Assembly: GCA_036971715.1 (NCBI GenBank)
Contig: JAVHJL010000013.1
Span: 1,116,001 to 1,180,000 of the forward strand
Length of the DNA stretch: 64,000 bases
From: Arthrobotrys musiformis
Taxonomy: Eukaryota > Ascomycota > Orbiliomycetes > Orbiliales > Orbiliaceae
Direction of reading: 5' to 3'
In this document: positions 10,958 to 21,389 of the stretch, in pieces
Layout: each line of letters begins with the position of its first letter
Numbering within the stretch: the first letter of the stretch is position 1
Position numbers and translations under genes: made by a program
Notes under the pieces: model-generated
Told to the model about the DNA's origin: nothing
The model's database searches: none
The model's input: only the letters and a program-made list of their open reading frames with translations

Positions 10958-12626
10958 TTTGCGGTATGTCTATCTACCAAAAAGAGGAGAGGCAGAGGAG
11001 GAGGATGGCGACAAAGATGACAAGAAGAAGATCAAGTCGAAGATGCTAAAGAAGAAAAAGAATTGTGTATTTTAAAAGAAAGACTGTGGAGAGAGAGAAA
11101 GAAGACAAAGAAGCTTTTTGAGAAGGTTTAGCAACGATGGCGTGATTGATCGGAAGGTGCCAAACAACGGTGCCAACAGCTCTGATACAGCTATCCCTAC
11201 GATTATATTATATAAAATAAGCTAGTTCTTTCTCAAGAGCAGAGGTGTAACCTGGTATATTACTCAGAGGAGCTCGAGAATTGCCTGCCAAAATGTTGGA
11301 TACCGTCTGGGGGTTTTATAGGCCTCCTCCATATTCCCCATATCCCCTACCGAAAAAAAAAAAACTCCTGAAGACGCAATAGACTAGTATCATAGCTAGC
11401 TAGCTCATAGATATGGAACAGAATGATGATTGTTAATTGGGAATATCAGAGCTCATCAATGGTCACACACATCACCATTGCAATTGCAACTTAAACCCCA
11501 GCGCCATCCAATGCGATCGATATTATCCGATGCACTGCACCGGCTGCATGGAGCCATCCACCAAGCTGTAAGGCACATGCAGCTACAACCAAAAGCTCCA
11601 TGAGCTATTTCGGGCAGCTGCAACACCAACAACGCAATCACAACCACAATCACAACATCTTGCGTGCTCGCACGCCATGGAAAACCGTAAATCGCCCTCT
11701 GTCTCTGTTGAGAATTAACGGGCTTATATAAAGACTAGACCACCACCACCACCCCTGGCGACGGCGTGTCCTCCCCAATCGCGATGGGTCCCGAGTTCTT
11801 GGGTCCATCTCCCTTTCGAGCGAATTCTTTCCCTTCTTTTTCTTCTTCTCTTATAATCATAAAGCGCTGGGATGTGAATGGATGCAGCCGAGGCGAGGAA
11901 AAAACTGGGGGAAGGGGAAGCTAAGCTATCCGGGTAATATTACGACGATAACTGGTCCAGCCGACAATTTCGAGTCAACCAGCTGCAGCACACAGAACTG
12001 AGCTAGTCCGAGACCGAAACATTTGCTCCATTATCTACACCCAATGCGATGGCGCCAATTGAGCACAAGAAAAATACGGATATAACTTAGCTACGAAAAT
12101 ATGCGGGTGATGGTGGAATCCGGGGGCGCACGCCTTTGACGATAATTTTTGCATCATTCTTGCGCTCGTGGAAGGAGGGTTTGTAAGCGTCGTATGATGG
12201 ATATGAGGGTTTTTTTTATATTCCGTGATTGCGGATTTTTATATCACATTTCTGAGATGTGGTTCTTATAAATACACCACTCCAATTGGCATCGCGATAT
12301 TGGAACCGCGAGTGCTAGGTAGGTGGGTAGGTAAGTATATAGTGATATATACGGTGGGGAGATATATACACCTCTTCGTTTCCCTCTCGTCTTCTCATAT
12401 GCATCCTCCTTCGTTCTTCCGTATGAATACAGCGCCTGAGTGCCACCACTTTAATATGATTAAAACAAAAAACAAAAAAAAGAACTCCAATTTATACAGT
12501 ATGCCCGCTAAGCCCCAGAAACAGAGAAGAGATGTAATGTCATCGATGGCGAATAGTAGTTGTAGCAATTATGATGATGATGTCGATGATGGTGGAGGTT
12601 ACTAATGCAAGCGAAGTCGGCCTGGG
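10958..12626. other. Intergenic, 1.7 kb, no gene recognised
   Basis: Holds the UPF0643 promoter side (about 10958-11300, GA-rich on plus) and the 3' flank of the CID2/MIX23-type gene. A TATA-like TTATATAAAG lies near 11724, but no gene follows it. Small ATGA/GATGAT repeats occur near 12570-12600. Nothing coding is supported. Confidence 0.5.
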
Positions 12627-13353
12627 CTACGATGACGTCTTCCATTCCCCGTATGCTTCTTTCCACGTCTTCCCGCCCATCCCGTCTGTACTCCGGCTTT
12701 TTATTACCTCCCATGTCCTACACCCATTAGTTAGCCGAGCTCTTTTATCGGGAGTGTTAGTAGATATATATGGAGAGGTAGGTACCTGTCTCTGACAATC
12801 TCCTCCACACCCCTTTCATTCCTCACCACCCCAGCCAGGATCTGTGTCCTACTCTCCGTCGGGAAGAAGCGTCCGGAGTAAGGATCCAACCGTTCATCCA
12901 CGATCCTCATCCTCTCCGCTTCGGTTTCCTTCTCGATGACTCCCAGATTTGGATCATTCGGATCCGGGGAGGTGGCGACGATGGCGCAGTAGGTTAATAC
13001 CTCGGAGCGTTTGGACCAGGTGGGGTATATTGTTGACGAGAGGAAGGATGAGAGTGTTGAGGGGGGGATCAGACGGTGGGAGGGGGTTCGTTGGGAGGTC
13101 GTGGATGGGTTGAAGGATGGTGGGGGGGAGAGGGAGGAGAGGTGCTGGGAGATTGTGTCGTCTGTTGTTGAGCGGGACAGACGGAGGAATTCTGTTGCAC
13201 CCACCGATTAGTCTATATCACTTATATATGTACTATGAAGTTATACCATGATAATGGTGATGATGGTGATATATAATAAATACCTTTGAGGGTGGAAGTG
13301 GAGAAGCAGAACTGCGGCGTCAGGAGCGGATCGTTCACGCTCGAGGACGTCAT
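12627..13353 (-). CDS. CID2/MIX23 (CCDC58) family protein
   Basis: Member of the caffeine-induced death protein 2 / MIX23 family; characterised relatives are soluble mitochondrial intermembrane-space proteins with cysteine-pair motifs. Three exons on minus: 13353-13284, 13191-12786, 12717-12627, totalling 188 aa. Recognised from LTPQFCFSTSTLK|EFLRLSRSTTDDTI, then SEVLTYCAIVATSPDPNDP, ERLDPYSGRFFP, and VEEIVRDRTWEVIKSR. Start chosen at MTSSSVNDP because this gives the usual short N-terminus before the first conserved Cys (residue 16). Odd point: as I recall the family, four cysteines are usual. Here Cys16 and the Cys of TYC remain, but the positions equivalent to the second (PPSTLSSF) and fourth (KSRS) appear as Thr and Ser. 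It is divergent from the ACL4-like gene 428 bp away. Confidence 0.85.
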
Positions 13354-13781
13354 TGGCGAGGAAGACGGCGGATGCTGCGGTTCAGCGGACGGGTGGTCTG
13401 GCGGGGGGACCTTCCACATCGATGTATTCCTTTGATATCCAGTAGAAGCCTGAGTCAATATGTATTCGTTATATATGGCACTCGAATCGTGGTGTTTTGG
13501 TAGAATTCGAATGGAAGTTATTGGATTACTCACCTGGCTGGAAGAAGAAGTCGTATGACAGCCTTCGAATGGAATCCCGGTCGAGGCTATCGATAGTGGG
13601 AAAATGTCTTGGCGTCGCAGCTTTTCTGTCGCAGCTTTTTTTTCTCTGCTCCACACCACTTTTGCTGTCTTCATTGTATCAGACACCGACATCTCCACCA
13701 TCACCAGCACAATTACCCAAGTACTGACCATAGAAGATATCGAACGAATAGAGTGAAGGTGAAGGTGAAGGAGATATAATA
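13354..13781. promoter_or_regulatory. Short divergent promoter between CID2/MIX23-type and ACL4-like genes
   Basis: 428 bp separates two start codons on opposite strands. It is mostly unique sequence, with GTGAAGGTGAAGGTGAAG repeats at 13755-13772, just upstream of the plus-strand start. A shared control region is likely, but no named site is visible. Confidence 0.45.
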
Positions 13782-15019
13782 ATGGCAAAGGCAAAGACAA
13801 AAACCTCCAAAAAGACCCGCCGGAAAGATGCTCCCGCCTCCCTGGCCTCTGTCCTCCAAAACATCGCAAAGCACCAGGAATCCTCCACAAACAATAACAT
13901 CGACTCTTTGATCTCTAAAGCCTCATCGGAGCTGACCGAAGAAGCAGACCCTCAAAAGGCTCTGAGAACGATCACATCTGCTCTCTCGAAAAATCCTACA
14001 TCTCTCAAAGCTCTCGAACTCGCAGGGGAGATCAATGTCGAGCTTGAGGATGTGGATACTGCTATAAGATGCTTCAGCACTGCAGCAGAGTTAGATCCTC
14101 TGGGTGAAGGAAGCGGGGCTGAGAAGTTCTTGTGGCTGGCGCAGATTTGTGTCGAGGGCGGGGAGGTTGCGATTGGGTGGTACGAAAAGGCTGTCGAATA
14201 CCTGAGAAAAGCCGTCGCTGGGAATAATAGCTTAGACGAAGAGAAGGAGAAGCTCTGTTCGGCATTATGTGGTATGGCAGAGATATACATGACCGATCTA
14301 TGGTATGCATTCTCCACATTGTCTATTTAATAGAATAATCTACTGACTGAGAGCACAGCATGAAACCAGATGCCGAATCCCGCTGCGAGACCTACATCAC
14401 AGAGGCCCTCCTCGTCAGCCCTTCTTCCCCAGAAGCCCTCTCAACCCTCGCCTCCATCAGAATCTCCCAATCAAAACCTGACGACGCACGGGCAGCCCTC
14501 ACGCGGTCACTGGAAGTCTGGAAACCCCTACAACTAGGCGACGACAGAATCCCCGCCTACCCCTTCCGCCTCAGCTTCACCCGTCTCCTGATCGAATGCG
14601 AGCTGTACGAAGAGGCAATGGATGTCCTTGAGGGGTTGCAGCAGGAGGACGACCAGATGGTCGACCTGTGGTATATAGGCGGGTGGTGTCTATTCCTGAT
14701 CGGAGCCAAGTTAAAAGAGAAGGAAGGGAAACTACTACAAGTTGCTACCACAACAGCGACAACAAACGAGGATGCCGAAGACTGGAGGGATACCTGGGCT
14801 GCAGCGAGAGAATGGCTGTGGAACTGCGAGAAGCTGTACAAGGCGTTCGAATGGGAGGACGAGGGAATCAAAGAGCATGCTTCGGAGTTACTGGCTAATA
14901 TCGCCAAGGAGATTGGAGATGCGAAACCAGAAGAAGATAAAGACGACGAAGGCGACGACGACGAGGGAGATGCTGAGTGGGAGGACGACGATGAAGACGA
15001 GGAGATGAAGGATTCGTAA
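13782..15019 (+). CDS. ACL4: TPR protein resembling Acl4, assembly chaperone of ribosomal protein L4
   Basis: Acl4 binds newly made uL4 (Rpl4) and escorts it to pre-60S particles. Two exons, 13782-14302 and 14359-15019, give 393 aa. A Lys-rich start (MAKAKTKTSKKTRRKD) could act in nuclear import. TPR-type repeats run from about 55 to 250, for example KALRTITSALSKNP...KALELAGEINVELEDVDTAI and PSSPEALSTLASIRISQSKPDDARAAL. The protein ends in a long acidic tail rich in Asp/Glu (about 355-393), as expected of ribosomal-protein chaperones. The splice restores a conserved AEIYMTDLCMKPDAESRCE block. GIR2-like follows in the same direction 421 bp downstream. Family call from domain layout and motifs; other TPR proteins with acidic tails are the main alternative. 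Confidence 0.82.
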
Positions 15020-15440
15020 CGAACTAATATACATCCACTATCGATTGGACAATTTACAATGATCGATTGATCGATAAACTCTTGAATTGGAGGGGAATAT
15101 ATGCGGAGAACTGGAGTTTCGGGCGGCATTTATATCGACATCTGCATCTACTTTCTTTGTACTTATATCAATAGACAAAAGTGTGCCTTTCTATCCATAT
15201 CTCCATTCCCTATACACCGATATAATATCCACATCGCGCATTATGGCGCATCGTGTGCTCTGTAAATATAAATTTTGTGGATATAAATTGTGAAGCTTGG
15301 CTTTCGGCGGGGCAAAAAGCTTGTCGCCCCACCAAACAAAAACACCACCAAACCGGCCCTTCGCTTCGCATTTCCAAACCCCGGCGGCGATGTCTTCTTA
15401 ACGTCACCCGCCATATACACATCCACATGCGTATGCCAAT
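15020..15440. other. Intergenic between tandem ACL4-like and GIR2-like genes
   Basis: 421 bp holding the 3' UTR of the first gene and the promoter of the second. No distinct element is seen. Confidence 0.45.
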
Positions 15441-16293
15441 ATGTCGGCGGCAGAAGAACAGGAGCAGGAACTCGAGGTCCTCGAGTCCATCTACCCCGAT
15501 GAGTTAACAAGTACGCCTCCCTTTTCACTATCCTTGTCGTGGTGGTTTTTATACTAAACGATTGTTTTCGCCAGAAATCTCGGACAAGGAATTCACCATC
15601 CGTCTCTCCCTCGAGGAGCCCGACGTCGACGTCGATGCGGAGGGATATGAAGCCCGCATGCCTCCCACCAGTACTCTTATATAATACTACAGACACCTTA
15701 CTAATGAATTGTACACAATAGCCATCATCTTCCTCCGGGTAACATACACCCCAGAATACCCCTCCACCGCGCCAGACCTCTCCATAACTCTCGACTCCCC
15801 CTCCACCCACCCTCTAACCTTCCCAGCCGACGAAGCGCCCCTCCTCTCATCGCTCAACACAGCCGTAGAAGAAAACATGGGCATGGCAATGGTGTTCACC
15901 CTCGCCACAACACTGAAGGAATCAGCAGAATCCATCCTCCGCGATCGAGCCGATGAAGCGAGACGGATACGCGATGAAGCCGCTAGAATTGAGGAGGAAA
16001 GGGAGATGGAGAAGTTTAGAGGGGAGTTGGTAACGAAAGAAGTGTTTGAGGCGTGGAGATTAGCGTTTATTAAGGAGACGAAGGAGAAGAAGGAGCAGGA
16101 GGAACGGGAGAGGGAGGAGGCTGAGGCCAAGGGGAGGAGGAGTGGGAATGTTAGTGGGGTTGGTTCTGGGGGGAAGAAGTTGACCGGGCGGGAACTGTTT
16201 GAGAAGGGACTTGTGGGTGGAATGGATGATGATGAGGACGATGATGCGGCGGATGAGACGCCAGATGTTGGGAAGCTAGAGATCAAGGCCTAG
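15441..16293 (+). CDS. GIR2: RWD-domain protein of the GIR2/RWDD1 (DFRP2) type
   Basis: Partner of the DRG-type GTPase Rbg2 and of Gcn1, acting in translation and stress signalling in yeast. Three exons at 15441-15510, 15575-15670 and 15722-16293 give 245 aa. The N-terminal RWD domain (about 1-115) starts with EQELEVLESIYPDELT and shows the hallmark YTPEYPSTAPDLSI (YPxxxP motif). A long charged coiled coil (about 125-205) follows, rich in Arg/Glu. Then comes a DFRP-like LTGRELFEKGLV motif at about 214-225, which in relatives stabilises the GTPase, and an acidic tail. Exon junctions restore LTKISDKEFTI and PPTIIFLRV. The 51-nt second intron is among the shortest here. Confidence 0.88.
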
Positions 16294-17045
16294 CTCTACT
16301 GTTCATCTGCCTATTTACCTACTGAAGTTCTCAGGAGGATATGGTGTTTAGTATGAATCGAGTGATGTTGTTATACATACAGACGCCGCTGGCCAGACAT
16401 GAATTCCCGGATTCACAGGAGCCCGAGAGCTCTTCCAATCGACCCGCTGCCTTCCTGCAGATGTCTATTTACAATATACAGCGGTAACCTAGTCTGGGCA
16501 TGCATATTGTCCCTTATAATAAGACTGAGTCTTACCCAATTCGAATTCCTGCAACCTCGTCGACGAGACGTACGATACCTGGCTCTCTCGTAACAGCGTG
16601 TACCTCTGACTTACTTTCTTCAGTAAGTCAAGTTAAGTAACTATAATTGAGTTTCCTCTCGGACGACGGAAAAGAATGATAAGCTGTGGGTCCCGCGTCC
16701 ACATGCATGCTTCACTCGACATGGCTATCTGCTGCTATCGGTGTACTTCCGTAGCGCTCTCTCGTGAACTTTTGCCTCTTTTCGTACCCCTCCATCGATA
16801 TCCCCGCCACAGTCCCGTTAGTCGAGACCAGCTTAATTATACTAGTGTTATATCCCAGGGTCCACAGACGCACTTTCCCCGTCCCAAAACATGTTAAAGT
16901 TAACAGCGGCGAACACACAAAGTTTCCCGTCGGGCGCGCGGCGGGAAACAACCCTTTTCGCGAAGCTAAGGACTTCAATCCGTACAACGGCATCGACGTC
17001 GCGGAGCCTTCCTGCGCGCATACGCATACACATCATACTATCACC

Positions 17046-17068
17046 TTTTTTTTTTTTTTTTTTTTTTT
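17046..17068 (+). repeat. Poly(dT) tract, 23 nt
   Basis: Uninterrupted T run about 80 bp upstream of the TATA box; such tracts exclude nucleosomes in fungal promoters. Confidence 0.9.
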
Positions 17069-17147
17069 GTGAACGATACGGACATCTCCTTGGTTTCCGT
17101 TGATTCCACTATCGACGGGGGGATACACCGGACCAGAAGATTTATTT

Positions 17148-17157
17148 TATATAAAAG
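17148..17157 (+). promoter_or_regulatory. TATA box of the dialkylglycine decarboxylase gene
   Basis: TATATAAAAG lies 163 bp before the start codon, preceded about 80 bp upstream by a 23-T tract. It is the clearest TATA element noticed in the window and suggests a regulated promoter. Confidence 0.6.
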
Positions 17158-17319
17158 GCGACCGATATCCAGTCATAAACAATGGCCTCCTCACCGGCAT
17201 TCGATAGCTATAGCAGCCTTGGACATACACCCGCATTCACATATACCCCGCCATAAGTCCCGTATCTCATCTTCACACCCCCTCATCTCCTCCCTTACCA
17301 CTCAATTGATACCATCACA

Positions 17320-18984
17320 ATGGCCCCCTGCGACGACCCAACCCAATCCCCCACTGTCGAGAATGCAGAACAGCAAATCGACCAAAAGGCACTACACGAA
17401 GCCGCCAAAGCATGTCTGATAGACTACGGCACCCCCTTCCACAAAAACATCATAGTCCGCGCGCAGGGACTATACATCTACACCCCCACGGGTCACAAAA
17501 TGCTAGACTGGACATCCGGCCAGATGTCCTCCCTCCTCGGCCACTCCCACCCTGAAATCTCAAAGGTCATCACCCACTACGCGGAAAACCTGGACCACCT
17601 CTTCAGCGGGATGCTAAGCCCGCCGGTCATAGACCTCGGACAGAGGCTGACGGGGCTAACCCCCAAGGGACTGGATAAAGCTATCTTTCTGAGCACAGGC
17701 GGGGAGAGCAACGAGTTCGCCATCAGGATTGCCAAGTTCTTCACGGGGAAGTTTGAGGTTGTGGGGTTGAGTGCTAGTTGGCATGGGGTCACCGGCGCGG
17801 CCATTGGTGCGCAGTATCATTCCGGACGGGTGGGGTACGGACCAGTCGTAAGTTCTTTCCCCTTTCCTCTCTCTTCCCTGATCCATCCCGGGGAACTCGA
17901 GCTCCAGCTGGAGGGGTCGCAGTCGCAGTGATTGGACGACAGCGGGGGCAAAAAGGAAGTCAAGCTTCTTCTTGGGAAGCTAACCTGCATGCTTTACCCT
18001 GCTTTCGTGCATAAAATCCCCACGCTAAACCCCATAACCCCCAACGCACAAAATCCAACAATCCCCCTCCACCCCCCCAGCTCCATAAAACCATATATAT
18101 CAAATACAAAACTAACTAATAAACCCCAGATGCCAGGCAACTTCGCCCTTCCGGCGCCAAACGCCTACCGCTCCATCTTCCGCCACCCAGACGGCACCTA
18201 CGACTGGCAAACTGAACTCTCCTACGGCTTCTCCCTCATCGACCGCCAATCCTGCGGCTCCCTGGCAGCCGTAATCCTCGAACCGATCCTAAGTTCCGGC
18301 GGAATGCACCCCCTCCCCCCCGGCTACCTAAAATCCCTAAAACGCCACTGCGAATCCCGAGGAATGCTCCTCATCGTCGACGAAGCGCAAACCGCCATCG
18401 GTCGCGCGGGCGACATGTTCGCCTTCCAGCACTACGCCGAAGACGAAGGCGTCGTGCCCGATATTTTAACATTGAGCAAAACCCTCGGTAACGGGATCGC
18501 ATTGAGCGCTGTCGTCATCAGCGATGCTATCGCCGAGAAGACGGCGAGGGATGGGTTTATGTACTACACCACCCATCTGAACGATCCCCTCCCCGCCGCA
18601 GTGGGTGATAAAGTCCTAGAAATCGTGGTGAGGGACGGATTAGTCGACCGCTCCAGGGAATTAGGGAAACGACTACAAAAGGGACTACTAACCCTCCAAG
18701 AACGATACGGATGTATCGGCGATGTCAGAGGAAGAGGCCTGATGGCAGGGATAGAGATAGTAACAGACAGAGTTACCAAAACGCCCGGATTCGAGCTGGG
18801 GAATAAATTAGGCGAGAGGATGGCGGATTTGGGACTCTGGGCACAGCTGGGGACGCATCAGAGTTTTGCGGGGGTATTTAGGATCGCGCCACCGATTACC
18901 ATCACCGACGGGGAGTTGGAGGAAGGGTTGAGGATTATGGAGGAGGCGTTTGCGAGTACCGAGGGGTCTTTGCCGCTTTACTAG
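17320..18984 (+). CDS. Class III PLP aminotransferase of the 2,2-dialkylglycine decarboxylase type
   Basis: PLP enzyme; relatives decarboxylate 2,2-dialkylglycines such as 2-aminoisobutyrate and then transaminate pyruvate. Two exons, 17320-17847 and 18130-18984, give 460 aa. Features close to bacterial dialkylglycine decarboxylase are TSGQMSSLLGHSHPEI (Gln68 near the alkali-metal/substrate site), LDHLFSGMLSPPV, STGGESNE, SWHGVTGAA (Trp154 would stack on the cofactor), IVDEAQTAIGR (Asp260 contacts the pyridine N), the Schiff-base Lys293 in LTLSKTLGNG, and YYTTHLNDPLPAAVG. The splice gives a continuous GYGPVMPGNFALPAP match, so the 282-nt intron is real but about four times the local norm. A Zn2Cys6 regulator converges 308 bp downstream. 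Aib is a building block of fungal peptaibols, which offers a possible physiological substrate (inference). Confidence 0.9.
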
Positions 18985-19292
18985 CTTTTCTTCTTGTTTT
19001 ATAGTTTTTTTTTTTGTGATTGTTTGGATTTGGTTATGTGGTTTGGATTGGGGCTGGTGATGTGGTAATACATCATGGTGCTATGCATATGTATATACGT
19101 ACGAAATCGATGAACGCTTTGAACGCCGGACACCGAGAACACGAAACTCGCTTTACATGATTAAAAATATCACTACAAATAAAGGGGGAAAAAAAATAAT
19201 ATATTCAACATAGAGAAGAAAATAGTCTGCCAATCAAGACAAGTGTGAGTTCAAAAAAAAAAAAAGAAAAGAAGAATGATAGAAAGAAAATG
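18985..19292. other. Convergent 3' flank between decarboxylase and Zn2Cys6 genes
   Basis: 308 bp of AT-rich 3' UTR sequence with short A and T runs. No element is identified. Confidence 0.45.
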
Positions 19293-21389
19293 TCATAAAG
19301 AAGGAGCAGTAACAGGAGTCCCCTCCACCACAGCCGGTGGAACATTTCCAAACAAACTATGCCAAATATCATCGATAGCGTCGAACCCACCCATAGGATC
19401 AAACGGCATCAACGAAGTATCGTTCAAAAACTGGAACGCCTCTTCATCTGCCGCCGTTCCCGGCGTCGGAACAACAGCGGGTGTGATCACTGGTACTACC
19501 GCGGGAGGAGCGGTGGATTGTACCCTCGATATCAACTCCGCGCATCTTTCCAGACACAACTCGCCTAACTCCCAACCGTGCTTATCGCGGTGAGATTCCA
19601 GGTTGTCCCTTAGTGAGATTAATGTTGCCGCGCAGGCGATTTTTATAGCTTGGTTTTCGGTCTCCACTGCGCAACGTAGTAATATCATCGTTGCGACGAC
19701 GAGGAGGTGGCTGGTGTAGGGTAGCCAGAATTCCTGGAGTTGCTGGGTGGATAGGTTTGAGACGTATTCTAGGAGTCTCGTGGCAGCGAGTTGGAGGTCT
19801 ACTAGGCAATCGTGGATTATAAGTGCTGGATTGGGGTTGGTGGGGTTATGTTGGTGATGGGATTGTTGCAGCCAGGCGGCGCGGAGGCTTAGTCTGCTGA
19901 ACAGGAGTTTGACGGAGAGATAACAGAAATGGAGGTTACTGCTCGCATTGTCTCTAATCGAGGCGGGTTGTCGGCGGGAAGAAGAGGATGATGAGGGGGA
20001 TGAGAGTTCTGACAGCTGGGATTCTTCCCATCTTCGGACCATTGTTGCGGTTGTTCGGAGGGTTTCCATTAGGACTCTGGGGTCGGGGTCTAGGTGATAC
20101 ACCATCGGTAATATCTCGGCCAGGATCTGTGTTAATGAGCACAGGGAAATAAATGATGGAGAGCAACTAGAGGATGATAGGTATGCCGCCGCCGCCGCCG
20201 TAGAACTGTTTCTAGGACTCCCGCTTATTAAACTACCAGTCGGTGTCTGAGGTTGATCCGGTAACCTGACGTCGTGACAGCCCTTTGCGATATTAGGCGG
20301 TGTGCCGTAACTCAGACTTGACCAGCAATCTATGATGAATATGCACCACCATATCTTTATCCTCATTTCCTTCTCTGCGGCGGGTTTATTCCATTTCCTG
20401 GGATCTCGGTGAAGACCGAAGCTGTGGGATAGCGCGACCATCCTGCTCGAGTTTGCAATATTCCCAATGTAGTATAACGACGGCCTCCCGATGACATTGA
20501 CCGCGCAGATTAATATCGTGGAGAAACTGGGTGACGTCGAGTCTTCTTGTAACGCTTTCACGGCGAGGTTCCAGATATAATCCGAGTCCGGCCTTGGGTG
20601 TAATCTCAAAATCTCAGATCTATCCCATAGTGACACGATACTGGCGTATATATGACACAACAGAGCCGAATTGACCTCATTCCATTGTTGCCCCAAAAGC
20701 TGCAGCCGAAGTTCCTCCCCAATGATGGGGAAACAAGGGTGTATGAGTTCAAAGTATAATCTTATAGCTTCCTTTTTAAAGGGCCCAAAGATTTGTTCGA
20801 TGATCTGGCGCTGTTTTTCGCCTGTATCCAGTTTCGGCTGTACGCCCCGACGATACTTGGGGACGGTAACGTAGACTACTGAGCTCGAGGAGTCCTCTGT
20901 GGCGTAGGTTGTTGTGGAATTGTGACGGTGGGATTGGGATTGGGATTGTGGAGTTAAGCTCATATGACGCTGGACAATCTCGACATCTTCGGCGACAGAG
21001 GGACCGACAATGATTGAAGATTTCCCTTCGATATAATTCCCCCCCGTGGAAGATTGGCCAGTTAATACTAGGCTTGAAGTTCCCGCGGATGATTCAACAT
21101 CATAGCGACGACGTTTCTGCGCATTTGTGGCAGAAATAGAGGCAGTACCAGCATTGGAACCAGAACCACTATTTTGAATAGAAGAAGAAGAAGAAGATTG
21201 GGAAGGCGCTGAAGAGTCGTCGGGAGAATTGGTCGAAGGGATTTGGCAGGCGACGCCCTTCTCTCGGCAGAACAGACAGGGTTGGTTGGGCAAATCTACT
21301 TTGCATCGAATCTTTCTCTGGCGACAACGCGCGCAGGCGGGGACCTTGTGGGAGCGATACGGACGGTGTTCCATTGACATTGAGCCCAT
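19293..21389 (-). CDS. Zn2Cys6 transcription factor with fungal-specific middle domain
   Basis: Predicted nuclear DNA-binding regulator of 698 aa with no intron. The binuclear zinc cluster is at the extreme N-terminus: Cys19, Cys22, Cys29, Cys38, Cys41 and Cys48 in PACARCRQRKIRCK...NQPCLFCREKGVAC. A Ser-rich linker follows (about 55-130). The fungal-specific transcription factor domain is in the middle, marked by LIHPCFPII near 215, the MVALSHSFGLHRDP block and the IWWCIFIIDCWSSLSYGTPPNI motif near 350-370. The C-terminal part has a Pro/Val/Ala-rich stretch and an acidic/hydrophobic end that could activate transcription. It is tail to tail with the dialkylglycine decarboxylase gene, a common arrangement for a pathway regulator, though control of that gene is inference. 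Target and ligand are unknown. Confidence 0.9.
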   Translation of the reverse strand: MGSMSMEHRPYRSHKVPACARCRQRKIRCKVDLPNQPCLFCREKGVACQIPSTNSPDDSSAPSQSSSSSSIQNSGSGSNAGTASISATNAQKRRRYDVESSAGTSSLVLTGQSSTGGNYIEGKSSIIVGPSVAEDVEIVQRHMSLTPQSQSQSHRHNSTTTYATEDSSSSVVYVTVPKYRRGVQPKLDTGEKQRQIIEQIFGPFKKEAIRLYFELIHPCFPIIGEELRLQLLGQQWNEVNSALLCHIYASIVSLWDRSEILRLHPRPDSDYIWNLAVKALQEDSTSPSFSTILICAVNVIGRPSLYYIGNIANSSRMVALSHSFGLHRDPRKWNKPAAEKEMRIKIWWCIFIIDCWSSLSYGTPPNIAKGCHDVRLPDQPQTPTGSLISGSPRNSSTAAAAAYLSSSSCSPSFISLCSLTQILAEILPMVYHLDPDPRVLMETLRTTATMVRRWEESQLSELSSPSSSSSSRRQPASIRDNASSNLHFCYLSVKLLFSRLSLRAAWLQQSHHQHNPTNPNPALIIHDCLVDLQLAATRLLEYVSNLSTQQLQEFWLPYTSHLLVVATMILLRCAVETENQAIKIACAATLISLRDNLESHRDKHGWELGELCLERCAELISRVQSTAPPAVVPVITPAVVPTPGTAADEEAFQFLNDTSLMPFDPMGGFDAIDDIWHSLFGNVPPAVVEGTPVTAPSL

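Larger units (their letters stand above)
16294..17319. other. Intergenic upstream of the dialkylglycine decarboxylase gene
   Basis: About 1 kb containing the GIR2-like 3' flank and the decarboxylase promoter. A 23-T run lies at 17046-17068 and a TATA box at 17148-17157. Nothing coding is supported. Confidence 0.5.
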
